Shown here: piece by piece, positions 42,707 to 50,578 of the stretch
Position numbering within the stretch: position 1 is the stretch's first letter
Layout of the letters: each line of letters starts with the position of its first letter
Source of the DNA: Actinoallomurus purpureus
GTDB taxonomy: Bacteria; Actinomycetota; Actinomycetes; Streptosporangiales; Streptosporangiaceae
Assembly (NCBI RefSeq): GCF_024055795.1
Contig: NZ_JAMXMY010000020.1
Coordinates: 141,922 to 205,921 of the forward strand
Direction: 5' to 3'
DNA length: 64,000 nucleotides
Translations under genes and position numbers: made by a program
Notes under the pieces: generated by a model
What the model was told of the DNA's origin: nothing
The model's input: only the letters and a program-made list of their open reading frames with translations
The model's database searches: none

Positions 42707-44001
42707 ACGCCGCCGCACCGGCCCTCGACGCCCACGCCCCGGCGTCCGGGGCGTACGACGTCGCCATCGTCGGCCTCGGTTACGTCGGCCTGCCGACGGC
42801 GCTGGCGTTCCACGCTGCGGGCGCCCGCGTGCTGGCCATCGACACGAGCGCCGAGCGCCTCGCCCGGATCCGGGCACGCCAGGTCGACCTGCTCGACTCC
42901 GACCACCGCCGCCTCGAGACCGCGCTGGGCGACGACGCGTTCGCCCTGGTGACCGACCCGTCGTACGCGTCATGGGCCCGGGCCGTGGTGATCTGCGTGC
43001 CCACCCCGGTCACCGCCCACCTCACCCCGGACCTGTCCGCCCTCGACCGGGCCTGCGCGGCGGCGGTCCTGCACGCCGTCCCCGGGCAGGTCGTCATCCT
43101 GACCTCGACCAGCTACGTCGGCTGCACGGACGACCTGCTCGCCGGGCCGCTCGGGCGGCGTGGGCTCCAGGTGGGCCGTGACGTGTTCGTCGCCTTCAGC
43201 CCGGAGCGGATCGACCCGGGCAACGACCGGTACGCCCACGAGGTCGTCCCCAGGGTCGTCGGGGGCGCCACCCCGCAGTGCACGGCCGAGGCGGTCAAGG
43301 TCCTCGCCCACTGCACCGGCAAGCTGCACGAGGTGTCCTCCTCCGGCGCCGCCGAGATGACCAAGCTGTTCGAGAACACCTTCCGGGCCGTCAACATCGC
43401 CCTGGCCAACGAGATGGCCGAGATCAGCCGGACCCTCGGCCTGGAGGTCATGGAGGTCATCAACGCCGCCGCGACCAAGCCGTACGGGTTCATGCCCTTC
43501 TTCCCCGGGCCGGGTGCCGGCGGCCACTGCATCCCCTGCGACCCCCACTACCTGCTCTGGCAACTGCGCAGGACCCGGCTCCCGACCCCCGTGGTCACCC
43601 AGGCCATGGCCGCGATCGCGGGCCGTCCCCGGCGCGTCGTCGAACGCGTCCGCGAGGTGCTGTCCGAGGCCGGCATCGGCCTCGCCGGAGCGCGGATCCT
43701 CCTTCTCGGCGTGACCTACAAACCGGACGTCGAGGACGTCCGGGAGTCCCCGGCACTGGAGATCATCCAGGACCTCCTGGCCGCCGGCGCCCACGTCGCC
43801 TACCACGATCCCCTCGTCCCGGAGATACGGCTGCCGGAGGGCCGCCTCCTCACCAGTGTGGAGCCGGCAGGCGGCGACGCCGACCTCGTCGTCGCGCACA
43901 CCACGCACCGGGCCCTGGACCTGTCCTGGCTGCCCGAGGACCAGCTCGTCCTGGACGCCACCTACCGCCTGACCGGGGCCGGACGGCGCGTCCCCCTCTG
44001 A
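42703..44001 (+). CDS. UDP-sugar 6-dehydrogenase (second copy)
   Basis: 432-residue nucleotide-sugar dehydrogenase. VAIVGLGYVGLPTALAFHAA (Rossmann), LFENTFRAVNIALANEMAEI and the catalytic Cys in PGPGAGGHCIPCDP (about 270) are intact. It differs clearly from the 30.9-kb enzyme, for example HCIPCDP against HCLPIDP, so it is not a recent duplicate. It is the first enzyme of an operon with a processive GT2 and three deacetylases and probably makes the uronic-acid donor for that polymer (UDP-GlcA or UDP-GlcNAcA). Confidence 0.9.
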   Translation: MNAAAPALDAHAPASGAYDVAIVGLGYVGLPTALAFHAAGARVLAIDTSAERLARIRARQVDLLDSDHRRLETALGDDAFALVTDPSYASWARAVVICVPTPVTAHLTPDLSALDRACAAAVLHAVPGQVVILTSTSYVGCTDDLLAGPLGRRGLQVGRDVFVAFSPERIDPGNDRYAHEVVPRVVGGATPQCTAEAVKVLAHCTGKLHEVSSSGAAEMTKLFENTFRAVNIALANEMAEISRTLGLEVMEVINAAATKPYGFMPFFPGPGAGGHCIPCDPHYLLWQLRRTRLPTPVVTQAMAAIAGRPRRVVERVREVLSEAGIGLAGARILLLGVTYKPDVEDVRESPALEIIQDLLAAGAHVAYHDPLVPEIRLPEGRLLTSVEPAGGDADLVVAHTTHRALDLSWLPEDQLVLDATYRLTGAGRRVPL

Positions 44002-44016
44002 CCGCACTCCACCGAA

Positions 44017-44051
44017 GGCGGGACGGGGCGATGACGCCGCGCCGTCCCGCC
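44017..44051 (+). terminator. Hairpin between dehydrogenase and synthase genes
   Basis: GGCGGGACGG (44017-44026) pairs exactly with CCGTCCCGCC (44042-44051) 15 bases later. It lies 16 bp after the dehydrogenase stop, in the 142-bp gap before the synthase gene. It could be an attenuator or RNA-stabilising stem rather than a full terminator. Confidence 0.45.
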
Positions 44052-44143
44052 CCGCCACGCCCATCGAGCACCACGAGGAGAGACTTCGTGATCACGCCAT
44101 CCCTCATGGCGGCCGGACCGGCGCACGGACCGGACGGTTCGCG

Positions 44144-45535
44144 ATGAACGGGGACCGACCAGAACCCTCCCGGACGAACCAGGCCCGCCCGGGACCGGGC
44201 AGGACGCACGCCGAAGCCCGCCCCGGGCGGCTCGCGTCGCTCGGGGCGTTCGCCGGCGTCACGATCATCTGCCTGGTCATCGCCTGGCACGTGGGGATCA
44301 AGGTCGCCTTCCTGCGCGGCGACCCGTTCACCCCGACGTACACGATCGCCGTCAGCGGCTACGTGCTGAGCCGGTTCCTGCTGGCGGCCTTCTACCGGCC
44401 GCCCCGCGACGCGGGGCTCACGCCCACGGTCGCGATCATCGTCCCCGCCTTCAACGAGGGCGAGGCGGTGGCCCGCACGATCGACTCCTGCCTGGCGCTG
44501 GACTACCCCCGCGACAGGCTGGAACTGGTCGTCGTCAACGACGGGTCGACCGACGACACGTGGGAACACATGCGGCGGGCGGCCGCCGGCCATCCCCCGG
44601 GCGCGGTCAGGTGCGTCGACCTGGGGAGCAACCAGGGCAAGCGCGCGGCGATGGCGGCCGGCATCCGCGCGACGTCGGCGGAGATCCTGGTCTTCGTCGA
44701 CTCCGACTCGATGCCGGCGCCCGAGGCGGTCCGCACGCTCGTTCAGGGCTTCGCCGACCCGAAGGTCGGTGCGATCTCCGGCCTCACGTACGCGCGCAAC
44801 GCCGAGACCAACACGCTCACCCGCATGCAGGCGGCGCGCTACTACGTGTCGTTCCAGCTGCTGAAGAGCGCCGAGTCCGTCCTGGGCGCGGTCACCTGCT
44901 GCTCCGGCTGCTTCGCCGCCTACCGGCGCGCGGCGGTCGAGCCCCTGCTGGACGCCTGGGAGAACCAGCGGTTCCTAGGCGTCCAGTGCACCTACGGCGA
45001 CGACCGCGCGCTGACCAACCGGGTGATCAAGGCCGGATGGCGGACGCGGTACGACTCCCGCGCCGAGGCGTGGACCGACGTCCCGGACGCCTACCGGAAG
45101 TTCTTCCGGCAGCAGCTGCGCTGGAAGAAGTCCTGGAGCCGGGAGGGCCCGCTCCTGCTGTCGCACATCTGGCGGAGCCGCACCCGCGCGCTGCCGTCCG
45201 TCGCCGTGCAGACGTGCGCCGGACTGCTCAGCCCGATCGTCATCTTCCTCACCGTCGTCCGGGCCGTCGTCGAAGGGCATTCACCACTGATCTATTTCCT
45301 CGGCCTCTATCTCGTCTCGATGGCGTACGCGTTCGTCTACCGGCTACTGCGCAATGACGGACTGTGGCTCTACGCCTTTATCGGAACGTTCTTCTATATC
45401 ACCTTCTCGCCGCAATTGTTGTGGGCCATCGCCCGCATTCGCGACGGGAAATGGGGGACCCGCTCGGAGGACCGGCGCCGGCCGCCCGCGTACCCGCGGA
45501 TCACCCCGTCCCCGCGGGCGGTGCAGGATGGCTGA
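44144..45535 (+). CDS. Processive family 2 glycan synthase (HAS/IcaA/NodC-like)
   Basis: 463-residue membrane glycosyltransferase. Two N-terminal helices (about 30-50 and 63-83) precede a GT-A domain with VAIIVPAFNEGEAV, VVVNDGSTDDTWEH, the DSD motif in LVFVDSDSMPAPEA, GDDRALTNRVI and the QxxRW motif in RQQLRWKKSW (about 320-329). Several C-terminal helices follow. QxxRW marks processive beta-glycan synthases (hyaluronan, PNAG, chitin-oligosaccharide). The adjacent UDP-sugar dehydrogenase suggests a uronic-containing polymer; the deacetylases downstream suggest an N-acetylated one. ATG 44144 has no strong ribosome site. Confidence 0.88.
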   Translation: MNGDRPEPSRTNQARPGPGRTHAEARPGRLASLGAFAGVTIICLVIAWHVGIKVAFLRGDPFTPTYTIAVSGYVLSRFLLAAFYRPPRDAGLTPTVAIIVPAFNEGEAVARTIDSCLALDYPRDRLELVVVNDGSTDDTWEHMRRAAAGHPPGAVRCVDLGSNQGKRAAMAAGIRATSAEILVFVDSDSMPAPEAVRTLVQGFADPKVGAISGLTYARNAETNTLTRMQAARYYVSFQLLKSAESVLGAVTCCSGCFAAYRRAAVEPLLDAWENQRFLGVQCTYGDDRALTNRVIKAGWRTRYDSRAEAWTDVPDAYRKFFRQQLRWKKSWSREGPLLLSHIWRSRTRALPSVAVQTCAGLLSPIVIFLTVVRAVVEGHSPLIYFLGLYLVSMAYAFVYRLLRNDGLWLYAFIGTFFYITFSPQLLWAIARIRDGKWGTRSEDRRRPPAYPRITPSPRAVQDG

Positions 45536-47048
45536 CCCGAGACGCCCGATGATCCGGCCGGTCGGGCGGCTGACCGCCGCCGTCAACGGCACGGTGTTCG
45601 TCGCCGCCCTCGCCCTCGTGCTCGTCGTGTGGGTCGCCGCGAGCCGCCCGTTCGACCCGCCGCAGCAGGCCCCGGTGCCGGTGCGGCTCGACGCGGCGAC
45701 CGCGCGGGCCGCCGCCGGCCTTCCCGGCTACCCCGGCACGGTGGTCGTGCTGACGTACCACGCGGTGTCCGACGGCGACCACGCCGGCAGCACGCTGACC
45801 CGGCGGCTGTTCGGCGAGCACCTGGCGGCCCTGGCCGCCGCCGGGTACCGCACGGTGCGGCTCGGCGACGTGGAGCGCCTGATCGCGCACCAGCCGGTCC
45901 GGCTGCCGCCGAGGGCGCTGCTGCTGACGTTCGACGACGGCACCCTGACCGACTGGACGACGGTCGACCCGATGCTCCAGCGATACCACTTCACCGCGGT
46001 CGCCTTCCTGACCACGTCGAAGATGGTGCCCGCCGGCACGCCGTCGTACTACCTGTCGACCCGGCAGCTGCGGGCGCTGCGCGCGACCGGGCGCTGGGAG
46101 TTCGGTTCGCACTCCCACGCGATGCACGAGCAGGTGCCGGTGCCGGGCGACCTGGCGCCGCCGCTCGGCAACCGGATCCTCGTACGCGGGCGGCCGGAGT
46201 CCCCGGCCGCGTGGCGGTCGCGTGTGCGGGGCGACCTCGCCCGGAGTCAGGCGTTCTTCCGCCACGTCTTCGGACGGCCCGCGAGCGCCTTCTCCTACCC
46301 CTTCGGGGACACCGGCAGCACGGGCGACGCCCCGGCGCTCGCAGGGGAGCTCCCCGGCCTGCTGCGGGCCGCCGGGTTCGGCGTCGCCTTCGTCGGCGAG
46401 AACGTGCCGACCGAGCACGTCAACGCGGTCGGCGCCCAGTCCCCCCGCTGGACGCTGGACCGCATCGGCGTCCGGGCGACGACGTCGGTGTCGGACCTGC
46501 TGGAGATGGTCCGCGGAGCGGTACCGGTCGCACCGCCCCACGACCTGGCCGCGCTGCGCTGGATGGGCGACCTCGCCACCTGCGCCCACCGGCCCGGGGC
46601 CCTGGCCGTGCGCAGCGACGGCTACGGGACCTGCGCGCTCGGCGACGTCAACACCAGCCAGTGGCTGGACTACGCACTCCAGGCGCGCCTGACCGGCGTG
46701 AACCGCCGCTCCGCCGCCGTGATCGCCGTACGGGACGGCGCGGGCGCGGGCCACCGCGGCCGGGTGGAGGTCCTCATCGGAGAGAGCTCGATGGTGGTCC
46801 GCCAGCAGATCGGCGACGCGACACGCGTGGTGCTCGCCAAGGCGGCCCTCCCGCCCGGCGGCACGGGGCGGGCCGTGCGGATCCAGGTCCGCCACGACAC
46901 CGCGGACGTGACCGTCGACGGGCGCCACCTGCGGGTGACCTTCGACCGGCGGCTCCACGAAGGCGGGATCAAGTTCGCCATCGCGGCCGAGGGCGGCCAC
47001 CAGACCGTCGTCTACGACCGGCCGACCCTGACTCCGTCCACACCCTGA
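45528..47048 (+). CDS. Membrane-anchored polysaccharide deacetylase (CE4) with C-terminal domain
   Basis: 506-residue protein. An N-terminal anchor (about 18-38) leads to a NodB/CE4 domain with TFDDG (metal Asp pair, about 137-141), SHSHAMH as the His motif and FSYPFGD as motif 3. The C-terminal third (about 350-500) is a beta-rich domain of unknown type, possibly lectin-like. PgaB/IcaB-like enzymes of this layout de-N-acetylate PNAG-type polymers outside the membrane. ATG 45528 overlaps the synthase stop; ATG 45549 is an alternative. Confidence 0.85.
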   Translation: MADPRRPMIRPVGRLTAAVNGTVFVAALALVLVVWVAASRPFDPPQQAPVPVRLDAATARAAAGLPGYPGTVVVLTYHAVSDGDHAGSTLTRRLFGEHLAALAAAGYRTVRLGDVERLIAHQPVRLPPRALLLTFDDGTLTDWTTVDPMLQRYHFTAVAFLTTSKMVPAGTPSYYLSTRQLRALRATGRWEFGSHSHAMHEQVPVPGDLAPPLGNRILVRGRPESPAAWRSRVRGDLARSQAFFRHVFGRPASAFSYPFGDTGSTGDAPALAGELPGLLRAAGFGVAFVGENVPTEHVNAVGAQSPRWTLDRIGVRATTSVSDLLEMVRGAVPVAPPHDLAALRWMGDLATCAHRPGALAVRSDGYGTCALGDVNTSQWLDYALQARLTGVNRRSAAVIAVRDGAGAGHRGRVEVLIGESSMVVRQQIGDATRVVLAKAALPPGGTGRAVRIQVRHDTADVTVDGRHLRVTFDRRLHEGGIKFAIAAEGGHQTVVYDRPTLTPSTP

Positions 47049-47059
47049 GAGAAGGACCG

Positions 47060-48400
47060 ATGCCCCAGACACCTCCCCCGCCGACGGCCCGCCTCGCGGC
47101 GCTGTTCGTCCTCCTGTGCGCGTCGCTCGCCGTGCCCGGCCTCACCGGGACGGCGCGCGCCGCCACGAACACCGTCGTCACCCTCGGCTTCGACGACGGC
47201 GTGAAGGACCAGTTCACCAATGCCCGGCCGATCCTGCGGGCCCACGCCATGCACGGGGTCTTCTACATCAACAGCGGCCAGACCAACCTGACCAACTACA
47301 TGACGCAGGCGGACATCGCGGCGCTCGCCTCGGACGGGAACGAGATCGGCGGCCACACCGTCGACCACGCCGACCTGGCGACCCTGTCCTCCGACGACGC
47401 CAAGCGGGAGATCTGCAACGACCGGGTCACCCTCCTCGGCTGGGGGTTCGCGGTCAAGAACCTCGCCTACCCGTACGGCTCGTCGAACGCCGCCGTCGAG
47501 CAGATCGCGCATGACTGCGGGTACAACACCGGCCGGTCCGTCGGCGGCGTCGTGTCGCCCGGATCCTGCGCCGGCTGCGGCTACGCCGAGACCATCCCGC
47601 CGGCCGACGCGTACAACATGCAGACGCCCGATTCGATCAAGGCCGACACGAGCCTGACCACCATCAAGGGCCTCGTCACGGGCGCCGAACAGCACGGCGG
47701 CGGCTGGGTGCAACTCGTCTTCCACCACGTCTGCGACGCCTGCACCGACACCTACTCGGTCAGCCCCAGCACGCTGTCGGACTTCCTCGACTGGCTCGCC
47801 CCGCGCGCGTTGCGCGGCACCACGGTCAGGACCGTCGACCAGGTCATCGGCGGCGCGCAGCAGCCGCCCGTGAACGGCCCGCCCCTCAACCCGCCGACCC
47901 ACGGCAACCTCGTCCAGAACCCCTCGCTCGAGTCCGCCTCGAACGGGCTGCCGGCCTGCTTCCAGTACGGCGGGTACGGCACGAACACCGCCACCTGGAC
48001 CCGGTCCACCGACGCGCACACCGGCTCGTACGCGCAGAAGCTCGACGTCACGGCCTGGACCAGCGGCGACCGCAAACTCGTCACCAAGCAGGACGCCAAC
48101 ACCTGCGCGCCGGTCGCCACGCCGGGCCACACCTACAACGCGTCGATCTGGTACAAGGGCAGCTGGGCGGCGGACGTGCCGGTGAAGCTCACCCTCTACT
48201 ACCGGACCGGCGCCGGCACCTGGGTGTACTGGACCAGCGGTCCCGCGCTGCCCGCGACCGGCACCTGGACGAAGACCCCCGCCTTCACGAGCCCGGCCGT
48301 GCCCGCCGGCGCCACCGGCCTGTCCCTCGGCCTCTCCCTCGCGGGCACCGGCACCGTCTACACCGACGACTACGACATCACGGACCCGGCGAACCCATGA
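47060..48400 (+). CDS. Secreted CE4 polysaccharide deacetylase with CBM-like C-terminus
   Basis: 446-residue secreted enzyme. A signal peptide (about 1-35, ending TARAA) precedes a CE4 domain with VTLGFDDGVKDQF (FDDG), EIGGHTVDHADL (HxxxH-type metal site), LAYPYGSSN and VFHHV. A beta-sandwich domain (about 280-446; NLVQNPSLESASNGLPACFQ, TNTATWTRSTDAHTGSYA) resembles carbohydrate-binding modules. Four Cys in SPGSCAGCG and VCDACTD may form disulfides. ATG 47060 has GAGAAGGA upstream, 11 bp after the previous stop. Confidence 0.88.
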   Translation: MPQTPPPPTARLAALFVLLCASLAVPGLTGTARAATNTVVTLGFDDGVKDQFTNARPILRAHAMHGVFYINSGQTNLTNYMTQADIAALASDGNEIGGHTVDHADLATLSSDDAKREICNDRVTLLGWGFAVKNLAYPYGSSNAAVEQIAHDCGYNTGRSVGGVVSPGSCAGCGYAETIPPADAYNMQTPDSIKADTSLTTIKGLVTGAEQHGGGWVQLVFHHVCDACTDTYSVSPSTLSDFLDWLAPRALRGTTVRTVDQVIGGAQQPPVNGPPLNPPTHGNLVQNPSLESASNGLPACFQYGGYGTNTATWTRSTDAHTGSYAQKLDVTAWTSGDRKLVTKQDANTCAPVATPGHTYNASIWYKGSWAADVPVKLTLYYRTGAGTWVYWTSGPALPATGTWTKTPAFTSPAVPAGATGLSLGLSLAGTGTVYTDDYDITDPANP

Positions 48401-49131
48401 GCGTCCGTAGAAGAGCCCTCGCGGAACTGGGGGTGGGGGTCGGGCTGCTGGCCCTCGCCGCCGGTCTCACGGTGGACGTGCTGTCCCCGCCGAAGAAGGC
48501 CGACGCCGAGAAGCCTCGCACCGTCGTGACCAACGCGATGCTGCAGGCGGCGCGTACCGACAACCGCTGCACGCGCGGCCGGGTCGCGCTGACCTTCGAC
48601 GACGGGCCCGACATCTACACGCCGCAGATCCTGAAGGTCCTGCGCGCCTACCGGGTCCGGGCGACGTTCTTCGTCATGGGCCAGAAGGCCGCCGCGCGAC
48701 CGGGCCTCATCAGGGCGGAGGCGGCGGACGGACATCTGGTGGAGAACCACAGCTGGAGCCATCCGCACCTGGCCGACCTCGACCAGGCGCAGATCGACTG
48801 GCAGCTGGCCGCGACCCAGCGGGCGATCACGACGGCGGGCGCGCCCGCCCCGACGCTGCTCCGGCCGCCGTTCGGCAACACCAGCGCCACGGTGGACGGG
48901 GAGGCGAAGCTGCTCGGACTGCGGGTGATCCGCTGGTCGATCGACACCGACGACTGGCGGGGGCGTGAGCCGGGCGACATCGCCGCGTCCGTCCTCGACC
49001 AGGTGGTCCCGGGCTCCGTGGTGCTGATGCACGACGGGGTGCGCCAGTCCGCCGCCACCGTCCAGGCGCTGCCCACGGTCATCCGCGGGCTGCGCGCACG
49101 CGGCTTCTGCACCGCCCTCGCGACGGACTGA
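48397..49131 (+). CDS. Exported CE4 polysaccharide deacetylase (chitin-deacetylase type)
   Basis: 244-residue protein with an N-terminal signal-anchor (about 8-28) and a compact NodB domain. VALTFDDGPDIYTP (motif 1), ENHSWSHPHL (motif 2), LLRPPFGNTS (motif 3) and VVLMHDG (motif 5) are all intact, so it should be active. It overlaps the previous deacetylase by ATGA. It is the third successive CE4 enzyme, each with a different architecture. Confidence 0.9.
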   Translation: MSVRRRALAELGVGVGLLALAAGLTVDVLSPPKKADAEKPRTVVTNAMLQAARTDNRCTRGRVALTFDDGPDIYTPQILKVLRAYRVRATFFVMGQKAAARPGLIRAEAADGHLVENHSWSHPHLADLDQAQIDWQLAATQRAITTAGAPAPTLLRPPFGNTSATVDGEAKLLGLRVIRWSIDTDDWRGREPGDIAASVLDQVVPGSVVLMHDGVRQSAATVQALPTVIRGLRARGFCTALATD

Positions 49132-49153
49132 CAGGGAAGGACACCTCGACATC

Positions 49154-50029
49154 GTGGATCGGTACGACGGGCGTACGGCAGACGCCCTCGGTACGGCGGA
49201 CGAGTCACACCCCGCCGCCGCCCCGTCCGCCTCTCACCGGGCGCGGCGACGGGGCGGCGGACGGGGCCGCCGGGCCGCCCTGCTCGTCACCGCCGCCGTG
49301 GTCGTCGCGGCGGGAACCTGGGCGGGGCTCGCCCGGTCCCGCCCGCCGATGTTCGCGCCGCGGCTGTCCGGGCCGGACCGGCTCGTGACGAACGAGTTCG
49401 CGCACTGGAACCCGCGGACGCCGGGTACCCGCCTCTCCCGGGACTGGGACGTCACCAGCGGGTCGCTGTTCGTCCACCGGGGCGTCGCCTGGTCGGGCGT
49501 GCCCGACGCGGCCGTCCCGGACGCGGGATCGTCCCGTGGCACGGGTTCGAGTGTGTTCCGGATGACCACGCGCCGCCGCGACTTCGACGACGTGACGGTC
49601 TCGCTGCGGCTGCGGAACCTGGGCCTGACGGGCACCGGCCGCGCGGCGGCGTCGGAGATCGACGGAGTGCACGTCTTCCTGCGCTGGCAGAGCCCGGAGA
49701 AGCTCTACGTCGTCTCGCTGAACCGCCGGGACGGCCTCATGGTGGTCAAGAAGAAGCTGCCGGGCGGCGACGCCAACGGCGGGACGTACGTCACCCTGGG
49801 CCAGGCCCGCTACGCCGTCCCGTACGGACGCTGGCAGGCGTTCCGGGTCCGGATCGCGACGTCCGGCGGCGGGCTGGTGACGGTCACGGTCGCGCGGGAC
49901 GGCCGCCAGGTGCTGTCCGCCACCGACGACGGCAGCGAGGGCGCGGCGATCCTGGCCCCCGGCGCGGTCGGCCTGCGCGGCGACAACTGCGACTTCGAGT
50001 TCACCGGCTTCCGCGTCACGCGGACGTAG
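49154..50029 (+). CDS. Exported lectin-like (concanavalin-fold) hypothetical protein
   Basis: 291-residue protein. A basic N-terminus (RRRGGGRGRR) and a membrane helix (about 38-58) precede a beta-rich domain (about 80-290) with FDDVTVSLRLRNLGL, VHVFLRWQSPEKLYVVSLNR and AVGLRGDNCDFEFTGFRV, the style of LamG/DUF1080 concanavalin-like folds. It ends the Ugd-synthase-deacetylase operon and may bind the polymer made there. GTG 49154 is the first start; the nearest AGGAC is a little far upstream. Confidence 0.68.
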   Translation: MDRYDGRTADALGTADESHPAAAPSASHRARRRGGGRGRRAALLVTAAVVVAAGTWAGLARSRPPMFAPRLSGPDRLVTNEFAHWNPRTPGTRLSRDWDVTSGSLFVHRGVAWSGVPDAAVPDAGSSRGTGSSVFRMTTRRRDFDDVTVSLRLRNLGLTGTGRAAASEIDGVHVFLRWQSPEKLYVVSLNRRDGLMVVKKKLPGGDANGGTYVTLGQARYAVPYGRWQAFRVRIATSGGGLVTVTVARDGRQVLSATDDGSEGAAILAPGAVGLRGDNCDFEFTGFRVTRT

Positions 50030-50214
50030 GGTCACGATCTCTGTGCCCGCCGCTCGCTACCGCCGATGAGCCTCCCCTGGTTTCCAATGAGCCGTCGTCG
50101 CTGGTCAGTGGCGCCCCTCCCATTTCCAAGGACGGTCCGATTCGTAAGCGATACAAACCAGAGTCGGAGACGGCGTGGTCAGCCACGTCGTCCCCACCCA
50201 AGCGAAGGCGAACA

Positions 50215-50499
50215 ATGATCGAAACGTTCCAAGTGACGTACAAGACGTCCACCCGCGAATTCCTCGTCGAGGTGCGCACCCTCATCCCGGCCGACACGAT
50301 GGATGCGTGGGAGCGGGCCGAGGGAGCGGCCTTGGAACTCGTGAACCAAGTGCTGGACGAAACCGACATCAAGAGCGCCTTCGCCAACATCGAGACCTAC
50401 TGGACGTGCGAGACTCCCGAGGGGTGCGCTGTCCTCGCCACGGGCACAAGGAAAAAGCGCCCGAGGAGCCAGTCCCACCGAAGCAGTAGGCCTTCTTAA
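50215..50499 (+). CDS. Small hypothetical protein
   Basis: 94-residue soluble protein, starting MIETFQVTYKTSTREFLVEV and ending in a basic Ser/Arg tail. Two Cys lie in YWTCETPEGC. ATG 50215 has GAAGGCGA upstream and a strong terminator follows its stop, which supports a real, singly expressed gene. Family not recognised; composition is less GC-rich than its neighbours. Confidence 0.6.
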   Translation: MIETFQVTYKTSTREFLVEVRTLIPADTMDAWERAEGAALELVNQVLDETDIKSAFANIETYWTCETPEGCAVLATGTRKKRPRSQSHRSSRPS

Positions 50500-50504
50500 C
50501 ATCG

Positions 50505-50539
50505 GCAGCCCTCCGCCCCGGACCGGGGTGGAGGGCTGC
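50505..50539 (+). terminator. Strong hairpin terminator
   Basis: GCAGCCCTCC (50505-50514) pairs exactly with GGAGGGCTGC (50530-50539) and the loop adds a CCCCG/GGGG inner stem. It lies 5 bp after the small gene and 40 bp before the convergent pepA stop, so it can serve both. Confidence 0.7.
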
Positions 50540-50578
50540 ACTCTGTTCTGGCCGAGGAGCTGGTCGCGGCGGGTGGCG

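Noticed and set aside
45629..47060. A long plus-strand frame running through the first deacetylase
   Set aside because: Only its last part, from 47060, is a real gene; the rest is a frame-shifted reading of the deacetylase at 45528-47048 and has no family motifs.
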